From positions 15,656,001 to 15,720,000 of the forward strand of contig NC_133401.1 of NCBI RefSeq assembly GCF_047511655.1: a DNA stretch of 64,000 nt. The letters run 5' to 3'. Below, in pieces: positions 12,104-24,507 of this stretch. This DNA comes from Castor canadensis. Taxonomy: Eukaryota > Chordata > Mammalia > Rodentia > Castoridae. The position numbers and the translations under genes are program-made. Every line of letters begins with the position of its first letter. Position 1 is the first letter of the stretch. The notes beneath the pieces were generated by a model. That model was not told the DNA's origin and made no database searches. It worked only from the letters and a program-made list of their open reading frames with translations.

Positions 12104-12789
12104 AGTTAACCTAACTCTGCTGGTTTGTTTTTTAGACAACAAATAAATAATTGGACACAGCAAATAATCCTAAAATGATTACTGCCCATGTTCCTTACTG
12201 TGACATATCATTTCTTCTTCTCATTTATCTATCCCATCATTGGCACCATTCTCAAAATGCTAAAAGCCGCACTTACTTCACTCAATTAAACATCTATATG
12301 CTTTAATATGTTTATGAGATTAAGGCAAATTACATCTACTTCTAATTTAATATGACATGCATTTCTTCCTATTCGTTTGTATATTTGAATGCATATTAAA
12401 TTTAATCATACAGTTTTGTGAAGTTAGTAATATTATTTTTCATTTTGCAAAATAGTATGTTATGTTGCATACACTACATGTGATCACATTATAGCCTCTT
12501 AAAATATATAAATTTTGAATCGGAAATGTGGATTGAGTTCAAGAAGGAAAGTGACCAATCAAGTTGGGTTTTTTTTGTTGTTTTATCATTCTCAGGCATG
12601 CAAACCAAATTTAGCTAATCTCATACTATGAATCAGACTGTTCTATTTTTCTCTCTCTGAGGATGCTAGAGAAATTATCACATTCTTGAAATATTAATAA
12701 ATTTCTTTAGGGAAGAATTTGATGGCCATAAAAATTGCAGGAAATATTTCGACTATGGGTTCTACCACATTGCTGCAAGTGGGGTGTGA

Positions 12790-12880
12790 CGACCTTTGTA
12801 CAGCTGGGGATTGAACCCAGGGCCTGTGTGTGCTGTGCAGAGCTCTGCCCCCAAGCTACCCTGCCAGACCCTGGAGTATC
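12790..12880 (-). repeat. Degraded ID-type SINE
   Basis: The plus strand carries GGGGATTGAACCCAGGGCCT followed by a CTGTGCAGAGCTCTGCCCC-like stretch, the reverse complement of the tRNA-derived B-box end of the SINE family seen elsewhere in the window. It is diverged. Confidence 0.5.
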
Positions 12881-13149
12881 CATCCTGGGCCTGTTCTTGA
12901 CTTGAGTTTCCTGAGAATTTGAAGCTAATCTATATTTTTAATTTTATTAACATAATGTTTTGATATTATATTTTTCAAGGTATTATTTCGTCAGTACAAA
13001 CACCCATACTTTTCAATTTTTCTGTTTCTACATACTCAATCTTACTACGTATATATACAATTTATCTTTTGCCATACACTTTGTCTTTAACGATCCTTTC
13101 ATTTTTATTTTATTATGTTTTCCTGTCAGATTTCTTTTTCTGTGTGTGG

Positions 13150-13345
13150 TATGGAGGCTTAAACTTAGAGGCTCACACTTTTTAGCCAGGCACTCCACTG
13201 CTTGATCCATGCCTCCAGGCCTCTTTCTTTTCTTTTTAAAGACAGGATTTTTCATGTATTCCAATCTTACTTTGAACTTGCTTCCCACCCTGGGCAAACT
13301 TGAACTCATGAATTTTTGCCTCCTCATCTTGAGTTTGCTGCTCTT
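13150..13345 (-). repeat. Degraded ID/B1-type composite SINE
   Basis: The plus strand shows GCCAGGCACTCCACTGCTTGA, then a diverged segment with AAGACAGGATTTTTCATG and CTTGAACTCATG. The order matches the minus-oriented composite SINEs at 34535-34860 and 42025-42235. It is more diverged than those. Confidence 0.5.
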
Positions 13346-14709
13346 TTTCTAACTTGTGGTGAAAATGTGATAAGTACAATTTCAGGTATGAATCATTTAA
13401 ATGTACATAACAAATAGCATTATATATATACATATATAAAATAGGATTCTACCTAAAATGCTATCCCCTAAATTTTATTTATAATATTTTTAATTCAGAG
13501 TGTTGTGATATCTTTTAGTTTCTTTAAGCTATGATTGTGGAGAGGTGTCTTTTGTAAGCTACAGCGTGAATGGGTTGACTTTGGTGGGTGTGGTATTCAT
13601 TGTATGTGTAGATGAAGTACGGATATGAACTTACAATAATGCCATATGGATAAACTATGCTATGCAAATTAACTTCATTCTGTGCTACATTGTCAGTTCA
13701 AAAGAAACACTGAACTCATGACAAGTAGATTATGAAATTCATCTACATGTATATCACAAAGAAAATTGGCAAATCCTTACTTCGAGGTGATTTCAGTGTC
13801 TTAACATTTATCAAAGTGGCAATTACAGTATTCTGAAATGTTCCACATTTTTGGTATCTTTCTTACATCTCATCCCAACTCTCTCACACACATTCTCTGT
13901 GTTCCAGTATGTTTGAACCTTTTTTACCTTCAGTGACTGTGCTGTGCATTGGTAATGGGCCACTTTTACCATTTCTCCTATTCTACATTAATGTATTCCA
14001 GTTTTCTTCCCCAAAATTTATATTAATGCTCAGACCACTGTGCAGAACTCTGGAAACCCACACAACACTGTGAATAACACAGCTCCCTTTGCCCCATTTG
14101 TCTATTTGCACATATATTCATGGCAGGCCTAGGGCACAGCCTTGAATTCATGTCATTATATGTTGCCTCTCCTACTCACCTGGGAAACAGTAGAGAGTTG
14201 AGAATATGACCACTCATTGAACCTTTAAGGGCATGTTGCACAGCACAGGTTCACCTACTTCTGCAAGCAGACAGAACCTTTCTGAGCACTCGCTCTGTGT
14301 CGAGAACAATGCAGGGATTGGGACCATGTAGACTTGTGAGAACCCTCTATTCAATGTGATTTACACAGAGTTTGAAAGAAGGTGAAAATTTGGTCCTTCA
14401 TGAAACTTTGTGTTTAATTCCATGACAATGTGACAGAGATGATATTTATGTTAGTGAGGAGTGGGGAAGAGGGATTTTATGAGATCATAATGCTCACAGT
14501 GGACTAGAAAACATTAATCAAATAGGTAGTTCAAATCCTATGGGCTGTGCTATCCCAAGGAGCAACATCATCTATGGTAGCAAGAAAACTCCTAAGAGAA
14601 GGAAGAAGTAATTTGTCCTGCAGTCCTACTGTAAGCTTTACCATTGTCTCTGTTGGATGAGGAACAGGAAGGAGAGATGGGGAGCTTACCCCATGAGTCA
14701 TAGCCTTTC

Positions 14710-14842
14710 CTGTCTCATTAGAAATCTCATTCACTAGGCAAAGAATGCAGTCAAAGCAACAGGCAGCCTTTCCCTCCTGAGGGGATTTCCTGAATCCAGG
14801 ATCACAACTCTTACTGCAAACAGAGTGGGAAGTCCGAGGAAG
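14710..14842 (-). pseudogene. V2R copy A exon 5: cysteine-rich domain
   Basis: The minus-strand frame reads VCSKSCDPGFRKSPQEG, then AACCFDCILCLVNEISNET, the V2R Cys-rich linker that couples the ligand-binding domain to the membrane domain. Six of the expected cysteines are visible. The frame is open. At the expected donor after NET plus one base, the sequence is ACAG^GAAAGG, so the usual GT reads GA. The 5' limit is approximate because no clean acceptor AG is seen at the expected place. Copy B has no counterpart to this exon. Confidence 0.82.
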
Positions 14843-14929
14843 ATCAGATACATGTTGGTATCTGTTCACTTTTTCCTGGCACGCCACAAGTCCAGTGTTT
14901 TAGAGAACTGATTTTGGAGAATTGGTTCT

Positions 14930-15420
14930 CTACACACAAATCCAGTCAACGACTGGAATGTGGACAGTTTGGATATGACATTTTCCCAAAGGCCCTTTGG
15001 GACCAAAGCCTTTATTCCTAGCACATGGTGTATTGGGAAGGGGTAAGAGGTGAGGCCTCATGGTAGGGAAGTAGGTCACTGGAGGCCAACCCTACAGTGC
15101 ATCCTTTAATTCATTTCATAATATGTTGTGAAATTGTGGACAGCAGTAAAGGAAATCATTCACTGAAGCCTGCTTTAGATGGCCCTTGTAAGGGACATTG
15201 TAACAGCAGGCACATCACATATTCCTCTTTGCTTCCTACTTCCATAAGTGAGTGTCATCCCCTGACAAGTGTGCATGATGTCCTGTCTGTGCACAGACCC
15301 AAAAGCAACAGAACAACTGAACATAGGCTGAAACCTCCAAAGCTATGTGCAAAATAAACCTTCCCACCTTATAAGTTGATTCTCCCATGTATTTTGCCAC
15401 AGTGATCAAAAACTGACCAC
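14930..15420 (+). mobile_element. MaLR-like LTR within V2R intron 4
   Basis: The plus strand has the sense-oriented LTR pattern: AGTTTGGATATGACATTTTCCC, GAGGTGAGGCCTCATGGTAGG, and near the end AATAAACCTTCCCACC followed by TTTGCCACAGTGATCAAAAAC. That arrangement resembles mammalian MaLR (ORR1/MT/MLT1) LTRs. It is absent from copy B, where a larger deletion also removes exon 5. The family name is a tentative call from memory. Confidence 0.5.
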
Positions 15421-15638
15421 GTGGATGTCATATGTATTTTATGACATGCAGTATGTGTACACTTAGACATGTTTGTGGTGAATAAATGTGCTTTTTCTCC
15501 ATTACATGACATTTAATAAGAAAATTCCTTAAATTGGAAGTTGTTAAGAACATACTGCAGGGCCATCAGTGAGCACCTGAGGCCACAAGTACAGGACATT
15601 GTGCTTATTTATATGCAGTACGGTCAGATGCCACCCAC

Positions 15639-15866
15639 CTGTGTGATGCCTGTGGCCCACTCTGTCGTGTCATCTGATATAGACAACTGTTGACCATGTG
15701 GACCATATGGAGAAAACCTTCCTACTTTCACCTTAAGCACAAGATCATCTGGAAAATTATGGAAGTTCACAATGTCATTCTCAGTCTCCAATTTCCTTTT
15801 GTCATCCAAAGTCACTTGGTCTCCAGCAGGATTGTTAAATTGGATGTTCTTCAGGAACCGGTGCAG
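15639..15866 (-). pseudogene. V2R copy A exon 4: ligand-binding domain, open frame
   Basis: This is a 228-bp exon between acceptor TTTTAG (ends 15867) and donor CAG^GTGGGT (exon ends 15639). Its 76 codons are fully open and give V2R words: FLKNIQFNNPAGDQVTLDD near the start, then DIVNFHNFP, LKVKVGRFSPYGPHGQQLS and WATGITQ. It encodes the C-terminal lobe of the Venus-flytrap ligand domain. This is the best preserved exon of copy A. Copy B has about 30 differences, including one deletion. Typical V2Rs have NFWNFP here; copy A has His where copy B keeps Trp. Confidence 0.9.
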
Positions 15867-16558
15867 CTAAAAGAGATGCATCATCCTGTGATGAAGTGTG
15901 TCCCAGAGTTAAGACACAAAACCTGAAGTAGGGAAAGTCCCTCATTGTGTGTAACCTCTGATGTGCAAATCAAGTATAATACAGACATCCAATGAAGCAG
16001 AGCAAAAGAAAGCCTACAGAGAACTAAAATAACATAAATCCTGGTCATCAGGATAGGATGCAAAGCCCAAGTTTCAAGAGAAAATATTCAGCCACAACTA
16101 TCTAAATGATCATGCATAAGACAAATTTCCATTGCCTGCCTAAAGTTAGCCACACCAGTTATTGCATGAATGGATCCTGGGGTTTAGACATCAAAATAGT
16201 TAATAAATATTGAATTTGGAAAAAACAAGATCATTTATGAAAAGTAGGAATTACTGTGTTAGCAGTAACTTTGGTTATTATTTAAGAATTCCATAGATAT
16301 GACAGGGATTCATAATACTGAAGACATTAGCCCGACAGATTTGAGGACATTTGCAACAAGAACATAGATGAGAATTAAAAACATTTCCTTGCCACTGGCA
16401 CACATCTACACTGGTCTAAAGCGACCTCAGAGGCAGGCAAACAAGTATGGTTTTTTTGTGCTTTTAAAAATGATCTGAAACTACTTAGTTTGACCTGCCT
16501 TAGAATCCATGGAATGTCACTTTGTTCATGGTGTGTCATCCCGCAAGAACAGCATTAC

Positions 16559-17351
16559 CTGTGAAGGGGACAACACCATCTCTTTTCCATTTCCTGTTGG
16601 CTGCATTTCAATTGATGGGGAAGCATCTTATGAATACACCACTTTGTGTATGTTGTGACTCTCCTCAGACATGGCCGTGTCAAAAAGGCACCCAGCCAAC
16701 CAATTCAAGGAGGCATTGTGAAAACAATTCTTCAAAGTCATGCAGCCAGACTTAGAAAGTGAGCAATTAAAAGAGCAAATGCCACAACCTTCTAAGGTAA
16801 ATATCTTCTGGTTATTTGGAAGGATTAACTGTCTGGATAAAATCTGTGAATCCAGAAACGTCTCCATGGTGGCATGAAAAAATGAGAGGTGCATGAAATT
16901 AGTCTAAAAGGAAATATCTCCTACTGATAATGAAATAGCACTGGGAGTTCATGATCCAGACCTTCCCTGTCATTAAAAATCGGCCTAGATTGATCAGAAG
17001 GATGAATAGAAATTCACTGTCACCATAAGTGATAATCTCATTTGTTGATGATTTAATGATCTGCTGGTGAGTTATTGAATCTTCTGAAAAATTTATCAGA
17101 ATAAACATTGGGATGATCTGCTCAAAGGCTACACAGACTCTGTTCTTATCCATCTCTTCTCTGAATTCTGAGAGAATTGATAGACCGTTCTCATCTTCTA
17201 AGATCAACAGTCCTACCCAGGTACGGCTGAAATGAAGCATCAAGAAGACCATGCAAAGGACAAGAGAATTGTCCTTAGGGGCCATCTGATAGACAGAAGG
17301 AGACTGGCCATGATCACCAGTCTCCTTTGAGTCAAAAGGCTCAATGGCAAC
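16559..17351 (-). pseudogene. V2R copy A exon 3: ligand-binding domain, broken
   Basis: The exon is 793 bp, from acceptor TTTAG (exon starts 17351, GTTGCCATTGAGCC) to donor CACAG^GTAATG (ends 16559). The frame gives the V2R words MAPKDNSLVLCMVFLMLHF, then ILSEFREEMDKNRVCVAF and ITYGDSEF. A TAA stop follows after YFLLD (about 16900), another TAA sits in NPSK*PEDIY (about 16810), a frameshift comes before GICSFNCSLSKSGC, and a stop with small deletion falls near KVVYS (about 16630). It ends at EMVLSPSQ. It is the core of the Venus-flytrap module. Arm B homology stops upstream of this exon, so there is no second copy here. Confidence 0.9.
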
Positions 17352-17729
17352 CTAAAGTGAAGAGAAAATAGGAAGCCATGTGAGGAAGAGGAGTGCCATA
17401 AACCATGATCTTAGTCCTGATGTGCATTCAGCAGCATCTTGAAAGGTATATATGCTCATCCCATTTTGAAAGTCACCTCCCACTTCCTGAGATCTTGCTA
17501 GGAAATCATTTATCAGACTCATAGCTCCAGGTAATCCGTGTGTGTGCTCTAACCCTCCCTCTTTACTGTTGCAAACAAGGGTATTTGGACATCCCACTGA
17601 GTTTCAAGTACTCCTCCTTGGATTTCATACATTATGAGAGGTTCATAAATGCATCATTCAGACATCAGAGAACAGCACCAAAGTAAGCATGGTTTCACTT
17701 TGCTTTTGCTCCATCCCTGCCAACTTCAC

Positions 17730-18016
17730 CTGTGGAAATCTGTAGAGATCCAGCAGTGTCCCCATATTGACAGATGTTGTGCCTGATGTTCCTGTAAGCA
17801 CCGCTACAGACTCACTCTCTCTCACACATGTGCAGTTAGGGATCTTGTGCTGCCCATAGAGCCAATGATTGGATTTTCCAATGTTGTCACATATCTGTAA
17901 TCAACATTGTAGATTTCAAATCCCATAGTCCTGTTGTGTAATAGATGGGGGTCTTGTTAATCTCCTCAGCAGCAAAAACCAAGGCCAGAACAAACTGGAA
18001 GATCCTTAAGTTAAAC
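17730..18016 (-). pseudogene. V2R copy A exon 2: N-terminal ligand-binding domain, broken
   Basis: The exon is 287 bp, from acceptor ATGCAG (exon starts 18016) to donor CCACAG^GTGAAG (ends 17730). It begins FNLRIFQFVLALVFAAEEIN, the first strand and helix of the flytrap domain. A one-base loss in the AAGACCCCCAT stretch shifts the frame, which continues as HLLHNRTMGFEIYNVDYRY. A TGA stop follows after the SLTAHV words, then a TAG. The 3' end reads the usual LLDLYRFPQ. The phase matches exon 3. Confidence 0.88.
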
Positions 18017-18169
18017 CTGCATAGAAGGCAGAGGAATTTTTAGGGTAGGAATTAATAGTGCATGCTGTATAGAATGCTTGAGTCTCCACAAAATTAATAT
18101 GCAGATACAATACAATCCTATGGGTTAGAATTACACTGTGCAATCTTATATATGAAGTTAGTGTTAAGT

Positions 18170-18430
18170 GAGGTCATGAAGGAGGAGTTCTTATGAATGA
18201 GATTCATATTAGGAGGGCCCAAGAGAGCTTTGGTGTCTCTTCTCCACCATATTTGGACCCAGCAAAAAGACTGCTATCTGCCAAATGGGAAACGGGCCCT
18301 ACCAAGACATCAATTCTTCTGGTGCTTTACCCTTGGTCTTCCTTGCTCCACATGTGTGAAAAGTAAATGCTTGTCTTTTCAAGTCATCCAGTAAATGTCA
18401 TGTGGTCACATGGCAGATCAAGCTGACTAA
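18170..18430 (+). mobile_element. MLT1/MaLR-like LTR fragment
   Basis: GAATGAGATTCATATTAGGAG, CACCATATTTGGACCCAGC and CCAAATGGGAAACGGGCCCT precede AAAGTAAATGCTTGTC, the order found in 3' halves of MaLR/MLT1 LTRs (allele-count, gene-free text with an A-rich polyadenylation part). The call is from memory of the family pattern; divergence is high. Confidence 0.4.
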
Positions 18431-19636
18431 GAAAATGTCTTCATTAAAGACAAATGACCTAAAGCCAAACAAGATGGTCACCAAGAGATTCTCCAGAGAG
18501 TTCTCCTCACAGGCACACGAATTCATTAAGTATTCATGCAGCACACACTAGCATAAGATCTACACACTGAGAAGAGAGCATAGTCTCTCACCAAACAATG
18601 CACTGGAAAACCACAGTTGAGGTAGATTCCCATGATGCTCCACTCCATGTAGCATGGAGAGTGAAGCCTCCATGTACAGGCAATGGGAAAATTAAGTCCA
18701 TGCTTTGGATGAAATCCCAGTACCACATTCACCATGGTGAAACCCAGTTTTGGGAAGTTCTCTGTGATCTTACTGCCAGGCCAAAACCTTGAGTTGAGCC
18801 TGTGGAACTGTGTCAAGATGATGATAAAAGTCACTGTCTCTACTATACTCTCCTCCAATCCTGAGCAGGACAGTCAGTATTGGGACTCCAACCCCTGGGG
18901 TGCAGGGAATGAAAGTAGCTCAGGAGTTTTTCTCAGAACTCTTTGCTAAACCAGCCATGGTGAGAACAAGAACCCAGTAGGAACTGAATATCCTATTCAG
19001 AATAGAAGTCAAATCTCACAGGTAGAGCCTCAAGTTGGTCTTGCAGTACCTACAATGAAGACATACTTCCATCCTTATCTGTTGTTTAACTTTAAATAAA
19101 ATATAACTACAAAAACAATCTTTTATATAAACCTTATCTAGGTTTGTAATGTGATAATATGTTAATTAGCTTGAAGTAATAAGTCTCTGAAATAATCCTG
19201 TATGAAAATATCACATTGCACTACATATAATATAAAAATAGGATAGAGACCATAATTTCTTTTAACGCCAGAATTATTTCGTATCTCTAGATTTCCCAGG
19301 CTATCATATGTCTAATAAAGTAGAAGGGAAAAAGAATGGGAAGGGATGGGCAGATAGCACTATTTGGCAGGAGAAAATATTAGCCTGGGAAATCCAAGGA
19401 GGAATACAAAGAGATAATGCAACCAAGAAAATGACATAGCAGCCAAACAAGGGGAAAATACAGAACTGTGGATTTTCTTAAATACAAGCCAATAACAAAC
19501 AGCATTAGGGTAAATATGTATAGTCAGCAATAGACTGTGAGTCATTGGAAAAAATTATGCAATTGAACAAAATTTGTCTACCAGGAGAAAATTAGAAAAT
19601 TCTCCCAGGGAACACAAAAACATTAAAAATAATATT

Positions 19637-20265
19637 TGGGCTGGCAGAGTGGCTCCAGTGCTAGAGTGCCTGGCCTAGGAGGTGTGAAGCACAGAATTCA
19701 AACTCCAATGCTGTCAAAAAAAATTTTAATGAAAACTGATGTTTTTTCCAGTACCTGTGATTTACGCTTGTGATCCTAGCTACTTTAGAAGATGCGATCA
19801 CATCCTGGTCAGCCTGGACAAATAGTATGCAAGACCCTAGCTCAAAAATCCCCGCACAGAAATGGGTTGGCAGAGTATCTCGAGCAATAAAGTAACTACC
19901 TAGCACACAGGAGGCCCTGAGTTCAGATGCCAGTAGTGTAAAAACAAATAATAATGGTGATGATGATAATGATAACAATATTTCATGAATATCAAGAGTT
20001 ACCAAAATGCGCTATCAATATTAACAAGACTCAAAATACAAGTTAATAAATGTGACAATGTCCACAGTATGTAAAATGATGTATAGATTCAATCCAATGC
20101 CCCTCAAAATACAAAGGATATTACAAAAAGCTGGAAGAAATAATTTTTTCAACATAAAGAAATGATGAACATTTGAGAAAATAAATATTGGACTCAAACA
20201 GTCAGAGACCCTGGAAAGGAAGGATGATGCCTTGAGTTCAAACCCCAATATCATCAAAAAAAGAA
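19637..20265 (+). repeat. Cluster of ID and B1-ID composite SINEs
   Basis: Three units. About 19637-19725 has GGCTGGCAGAGTGGCTCCAG and ends in an A run. About 19745-19950 has a B1-like half (TTGTGATCCTAGCTACTTTA, GGTCAGCCTGGACAAATAGT) fused to an ID-like half (GGGTTGGCAGAGTATCTCGA, GGCCCTGAGTTCAGATGCC). About 20195-20265 is a short ID end (TTGAGTTCAAACCCCAATAT). These are Pol III SINEs; the tRNA-like A and B boxes are degraded and no tRNA gene is implied. Confidence 0.7.
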
Positions 20266-21780
20266 GGAGAAAATACGCTTAATCTAATTGAAACATCATG
20301 CAATACATACATGGACTGAATTATTACACATTATCCTATTAATACATAGTCTTTTTATGTTTTATGCATCCACTAAGACAAAAAATCAAAGAAAGTAAAA
20401 GAGGAAAATAGCAAGGTCATTTTTCAAAATACTAATCATGAAAATCATATGGAACCTCAGAAAACCCTGAAGAATTAAGCAACCCTGAGCAAAGACTAAA
20501 GCTGAGAAATTCCAGAATGTAATGGAAAGGCAAACAGCAATAAAAACAGTATTGAACTTGCATGAAAACAGACCTACACATCAATAGAACAGAAGAAGTA
20601 CCTCGAAATAATCTCATGCATTTACAGCCAACTTCTACTCAGAAAAGGAAGTAAAAATATGTGTTAGAGAAATGGAAGGTTCTTAAATAAGTGTGGCTGG
20701 GGAAACTGAATATTTGCATACAGAAGATTGAAACTCGAACCTATACAAAATTCAAGTAAGAATTAAATATCTTAATATAAGACCTGCATCCATGAAACTA
20801 CTAGATGAAAACACCGGGGAAACATTTGAAGAATTTGTGTAGACATTTTTTGGATAAGTCCTGAAAAACACAGAATACAAAAGAAAAAATACACAAATGG
20901 GATCATATCAAACTAAGAAGCTTCTAGCAAAGGAAACCATCACAGAGAGAAGGGACCACGTACAGAATGGGGAATGGTTTTTCAAACTATTTATCTGACA
21001 AAGTACTAATTTTGAGAATATAGAATGAACTTTAAACACTCAACAACAAAATATCACAAATAATTCAATTCAAAGGGGAAATGAACCGTATATTCATAAC
21101 CCTAAAGAAGAAATTCAAATGGCCAACAAATGGATGAAAAGCAGATGGCTCATTTCATTAGCTGTCAGGGAATTGTCAATCAAGAACCCAATGAGATACA
21201 TCTCACCCCCATTAGGAGGGTTATTAACAAAAAGTCAAAACCAATAAATGCAGGAGAGAGGCATAGGAGATTGAAATCTCATAAAATTTTTGTCAATAAC
21301 TTTGGTAGATAATTTTGGTAGTATACTGCTGTGAAGAATATTTTGAAGGTTTTGAAAAACTAGAAATAGATGTACCTTACAAAGCAACCTTCCCACTTCT
21401 GTGTATGTGCAAAGGAAATGGTGTCCGTATACTGAAGAGACACCTGCACAATCCGTTAGGGAAGGAAGTTAGACACCCATCAGTGAATGCATAAAGAAAA
21501 TGTGACGTGTGTGTATACAAAACAGATTCCTATGCATTCATAAGTTTGACTTTCCTGAAATAATCATTATAATTACCAATTCACGACAATGTTGTTGGGA
21601 TAAACAGAGTAACAATGGTACCAGAATACAAGGATACATCAGTAGTGCAGGAGAGAAAACAAGCAAATGCCCTGGTTGTATATCTGAATGTTTCATTTAG
21701 CACAAAGATTGTATTCGAAGTTAGTTGGGACATTTATGTTATTTCCATCTCCCACATGACTTGCCAAAACTATTTAAAAC
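20030..21780 (+). mobile_element. L1 ORF2 3' and 3' UTR fragments, diverged
   Basis: 20040-20160 (AGATTCAATCCAATGCCCCT) and 20630-21780 (AAACTACTAGATGAAAACAC, AAAGGAAACCATCACAGAG, CTCATTTCATTAGCTGTCAGG, ACATCTCACCCCCATTAGG) follow L1 order from ORF2 C-terminus to 3' UTR on the plus strand. Many stops, so no product. An ID SINE and unassigned sequence lie between the parts. Confidence 0.65.
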
Positions 21781-24507
21781 AAGCAACAGCATGGACAGCA
21801 TGGTGAAATATCTTTTAGAATACCTGGCAAGTAAACATTTGTGTTCTTCGATATATACAGTGTACCTAAAAATGAAAAGGCCTATGCTAAAACGTAACAC
21901 GTTAACACAAGTTACCACTCAGCATGCTTTTGTGACAATGCATACGATGTCAATCAACCCAATTACTAACATAAGAAATGCTAATGTGATAGGTGACACC
22001 ACAGGTAAACACCAAAGCAAGGTACATTTTTAAGTACATATGGAAGCCACCGTGGTCTCCTGCGTGGCTTGTGGAAGTGTCCACCTGGATGTATATGTGG
22101 GGATATTTGATACAGAGACTTCCAAGAATTTATACCTGAACCAAGTGATTAAATCTCTAGGCACGAATTTGCATTATTCAGACAGAGAAGCTCTATGTCC
22201 TGTGTTCTGTAATCTGCATCTCTTTATCATCTTCCTAATTATGCTAAGACGCAGGTCCAACCAATTACCAAATGAAGAACACACAAAACATGGCACAATT
22301 TTACGCTAGCACCATCCATGTGACGTTTTGTTGGATTAAGGAATGTGATGCCTATTAATGTATACAGAAACATTGTACAATTTTATTTTTATAAAATTCT
22401 ATAAATTATAGAAGGTTAGATATTAATAATTTTTCATTAAATATATATTTATACTTGGAGATAACAATGCTGTGAATATGATAAGGGTGGTATAATTTTA
22501 AAGGTATATATAACATCATATGCCCAATGCTCCATTAAAAAATGACAAGGAAATTTACAAATGTGTTGTAAAAAAGAAAAATACATTAACTTTGTGTAGC
22601 AATGCATTCGATTATCCTACAGTTATTAAACTGATTTTATAGTGGATGAAAACATTCTGATGAGTCCCTAATTTCATTTAACTAACAGATAAGCCAGCAC
22701 AACACGAAGAGCTCATGTAGCAAGGACGTTCTTTCCAGGGTTCCCAGTTCATGGGTCTTCGCAGACACCTCAGAGCCACTGTGCTCTCTGGTGGGGTCAG
22801 TGGGAGAACAGAGGACCAGAGCATTTCCAGCAGCATAAACTTGATTCTATGAAGAGAAACAAAATCATATTCTGGATGTCCTAGGCTGCCAGGACACAAG
22901 GACCACCTGGCCTTCTTCTCTGACAAAGGCTGGTGCTTAGGACATGACTCCCCTGTAAGACTGTTTTCACTGTGGGACTTCTCAGGGTGTCTGCTCAGCA
23001 CCCATTTGAAAGCACATCTGCTAGGATTCCCTTCATGTCTGTTGACATTTCTTGTCTGAACAGATCCTCCTCTTGCACTCCCCCTGCTGTGGTGCTGGAC
23101 CACAGTGACCTGCCACCTTTGACAAGAACACAGTGGAGTCACTTAGCAGAATGCTCTGGGATCCATGCTTCCTCTACTGATTCCATCCACCAACACTCAC
23201 CCTGATCCTTGATTATAAATTCATTACTCCTGGGATGTGTTTAAATATGAGTCCAATTTTTCTTGGCAACCACCAAACCACATTGCAGTGATCCATCTAC
23301 CCCTCTGTCCGATGCTTTTATGCAATAAAATATAACTATGTTTTACAAGTACCACAAATAAATTTTCACTACAATATATATCTGAGAGATTCAGGCTACA
23401 CTTTCCTGACAGAACCCTGAAATCTTGTCTTTCTGAAAGTGTCCAGGAATCACCATATTTGCAGTAACCAAAGAATCCATGTGCCTATACAGGCACACTA
23501 ACAAAATATTCACATTACGAGAAGGAAAAACACAGCTAACCATTGGAAAATGTTGGCAAATAAAAAGATAGGCAGACAGATACCTAAGAATGACCTGTAA
23601 GACAGATCCAGACATCTACTACAGCACAAAAGAGGCTCTCATTCCTAACCCTGCCACCTCTGCTCCCGAATGTGCACAGCCACCTCAGGCAGCACTTGTC
23701 ATAGCAGCACTTGGAAAGGGTGCAAGAAGCCAATGCTTTCTGTGACACTTTCTATGCCAATATGAATAAATCAATAGCTAGAATTTCCTGAAGTTCTGCA
23801 TTTACCATTTACTAATTAGACCCACAGCTGCAACTGAAACTAATAACATCCCAAAACTGACGATGTGTACCTACACACATAAAGGAAAATTGAAATGGGG
23901 GGATAAAAATCTCCCATGTTGGATCACCTATTCCTGGCCTGCCTGACAGTTCCTGGATTCGGGAACACCTCTGACATGAAATAATGACCTAGAGATTGTT
24001 GGAAAGAGTAACTGGATCTCTACAGTAAAATTTATTTTTACCCTGAAGATGGCCAAAATACAGGACTTCTCCTCTGTGGGGATATTAAAAATTATATTTC
24101 TTAAAGAAAATTTATCAGACACTTGACTTATGGGGTAGGAAATTTTGTTCTTCTCTTGGTCCAGAATTCATGCCACAGGTGAGGGTTGTGTTTCTAACTG
24201 ACATCATTTGATCCTGTGCAGTGACAGCCCAGGCTGAGGAGTTACAGTGATGGTGCAGTAAAATGAAGAGCATTCAGCACTGAACAGTGGAAGCTGAAAA
24301 GAAGATAAACAATATGTTCTTCCCCTCTGAAGGAAGAAAACACACTTAACAGGAAGACTCAAAATACACCAGGGACGTATCTGATGAACAGGAGATAGAA
24401 GGGTGGGATAGAAGATACAAACGCCATTGATGTAAGCATGCAAAGATCCCCCAGGCATTGCTCGTCCTGGTACTCAAACAAGAAATGAAATAAATGAAGT
24501 CACTTAC

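Larger units (their letters stand above)
12104..14709 (-). other. V2R copy A intron 5
   Basis: AT-rich intron sequence whose reverse complement aligns in parts with 30460-32458 in arm B; for example GCCCATTACCAATGCACA near 13950 matches about 30630. Two degraded SINEs lie at about 12790-12880 and 13150-13345. I see no coding exon. Confidence 0.65.
18017..24507 (-). other. Presumed V2R copy A intron 1
   Basis: 6.5 kb between exon 2 and the signal-peptide exon. It holds an MLT1-like LTR fragment (about 18170-18430), SINEs (about 19637-20265) and plus-strand L1 fragments (about 20030-21780). The parts at 18430-19630 and 21800-24500 show no domain, exon or repeat that I recognise. Short open frames there (for example 23142-22678) have no recognisable similarity. 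Confidence 0.5.

Noticed and set aside
22678-23142. 154-codon open frame on the minus strand in presumed intron 1
   Set aside because: No recognisable domain, no signal peptide or splice context, and composition like non-coding DNA. Kept as unassigned intron.
24204-24458. Open frame just downstream of V2R exon 1 as an additional exon
   Set aside because: Its translation has no family C receptor motif and no fitting acceptor/donor pair was found.
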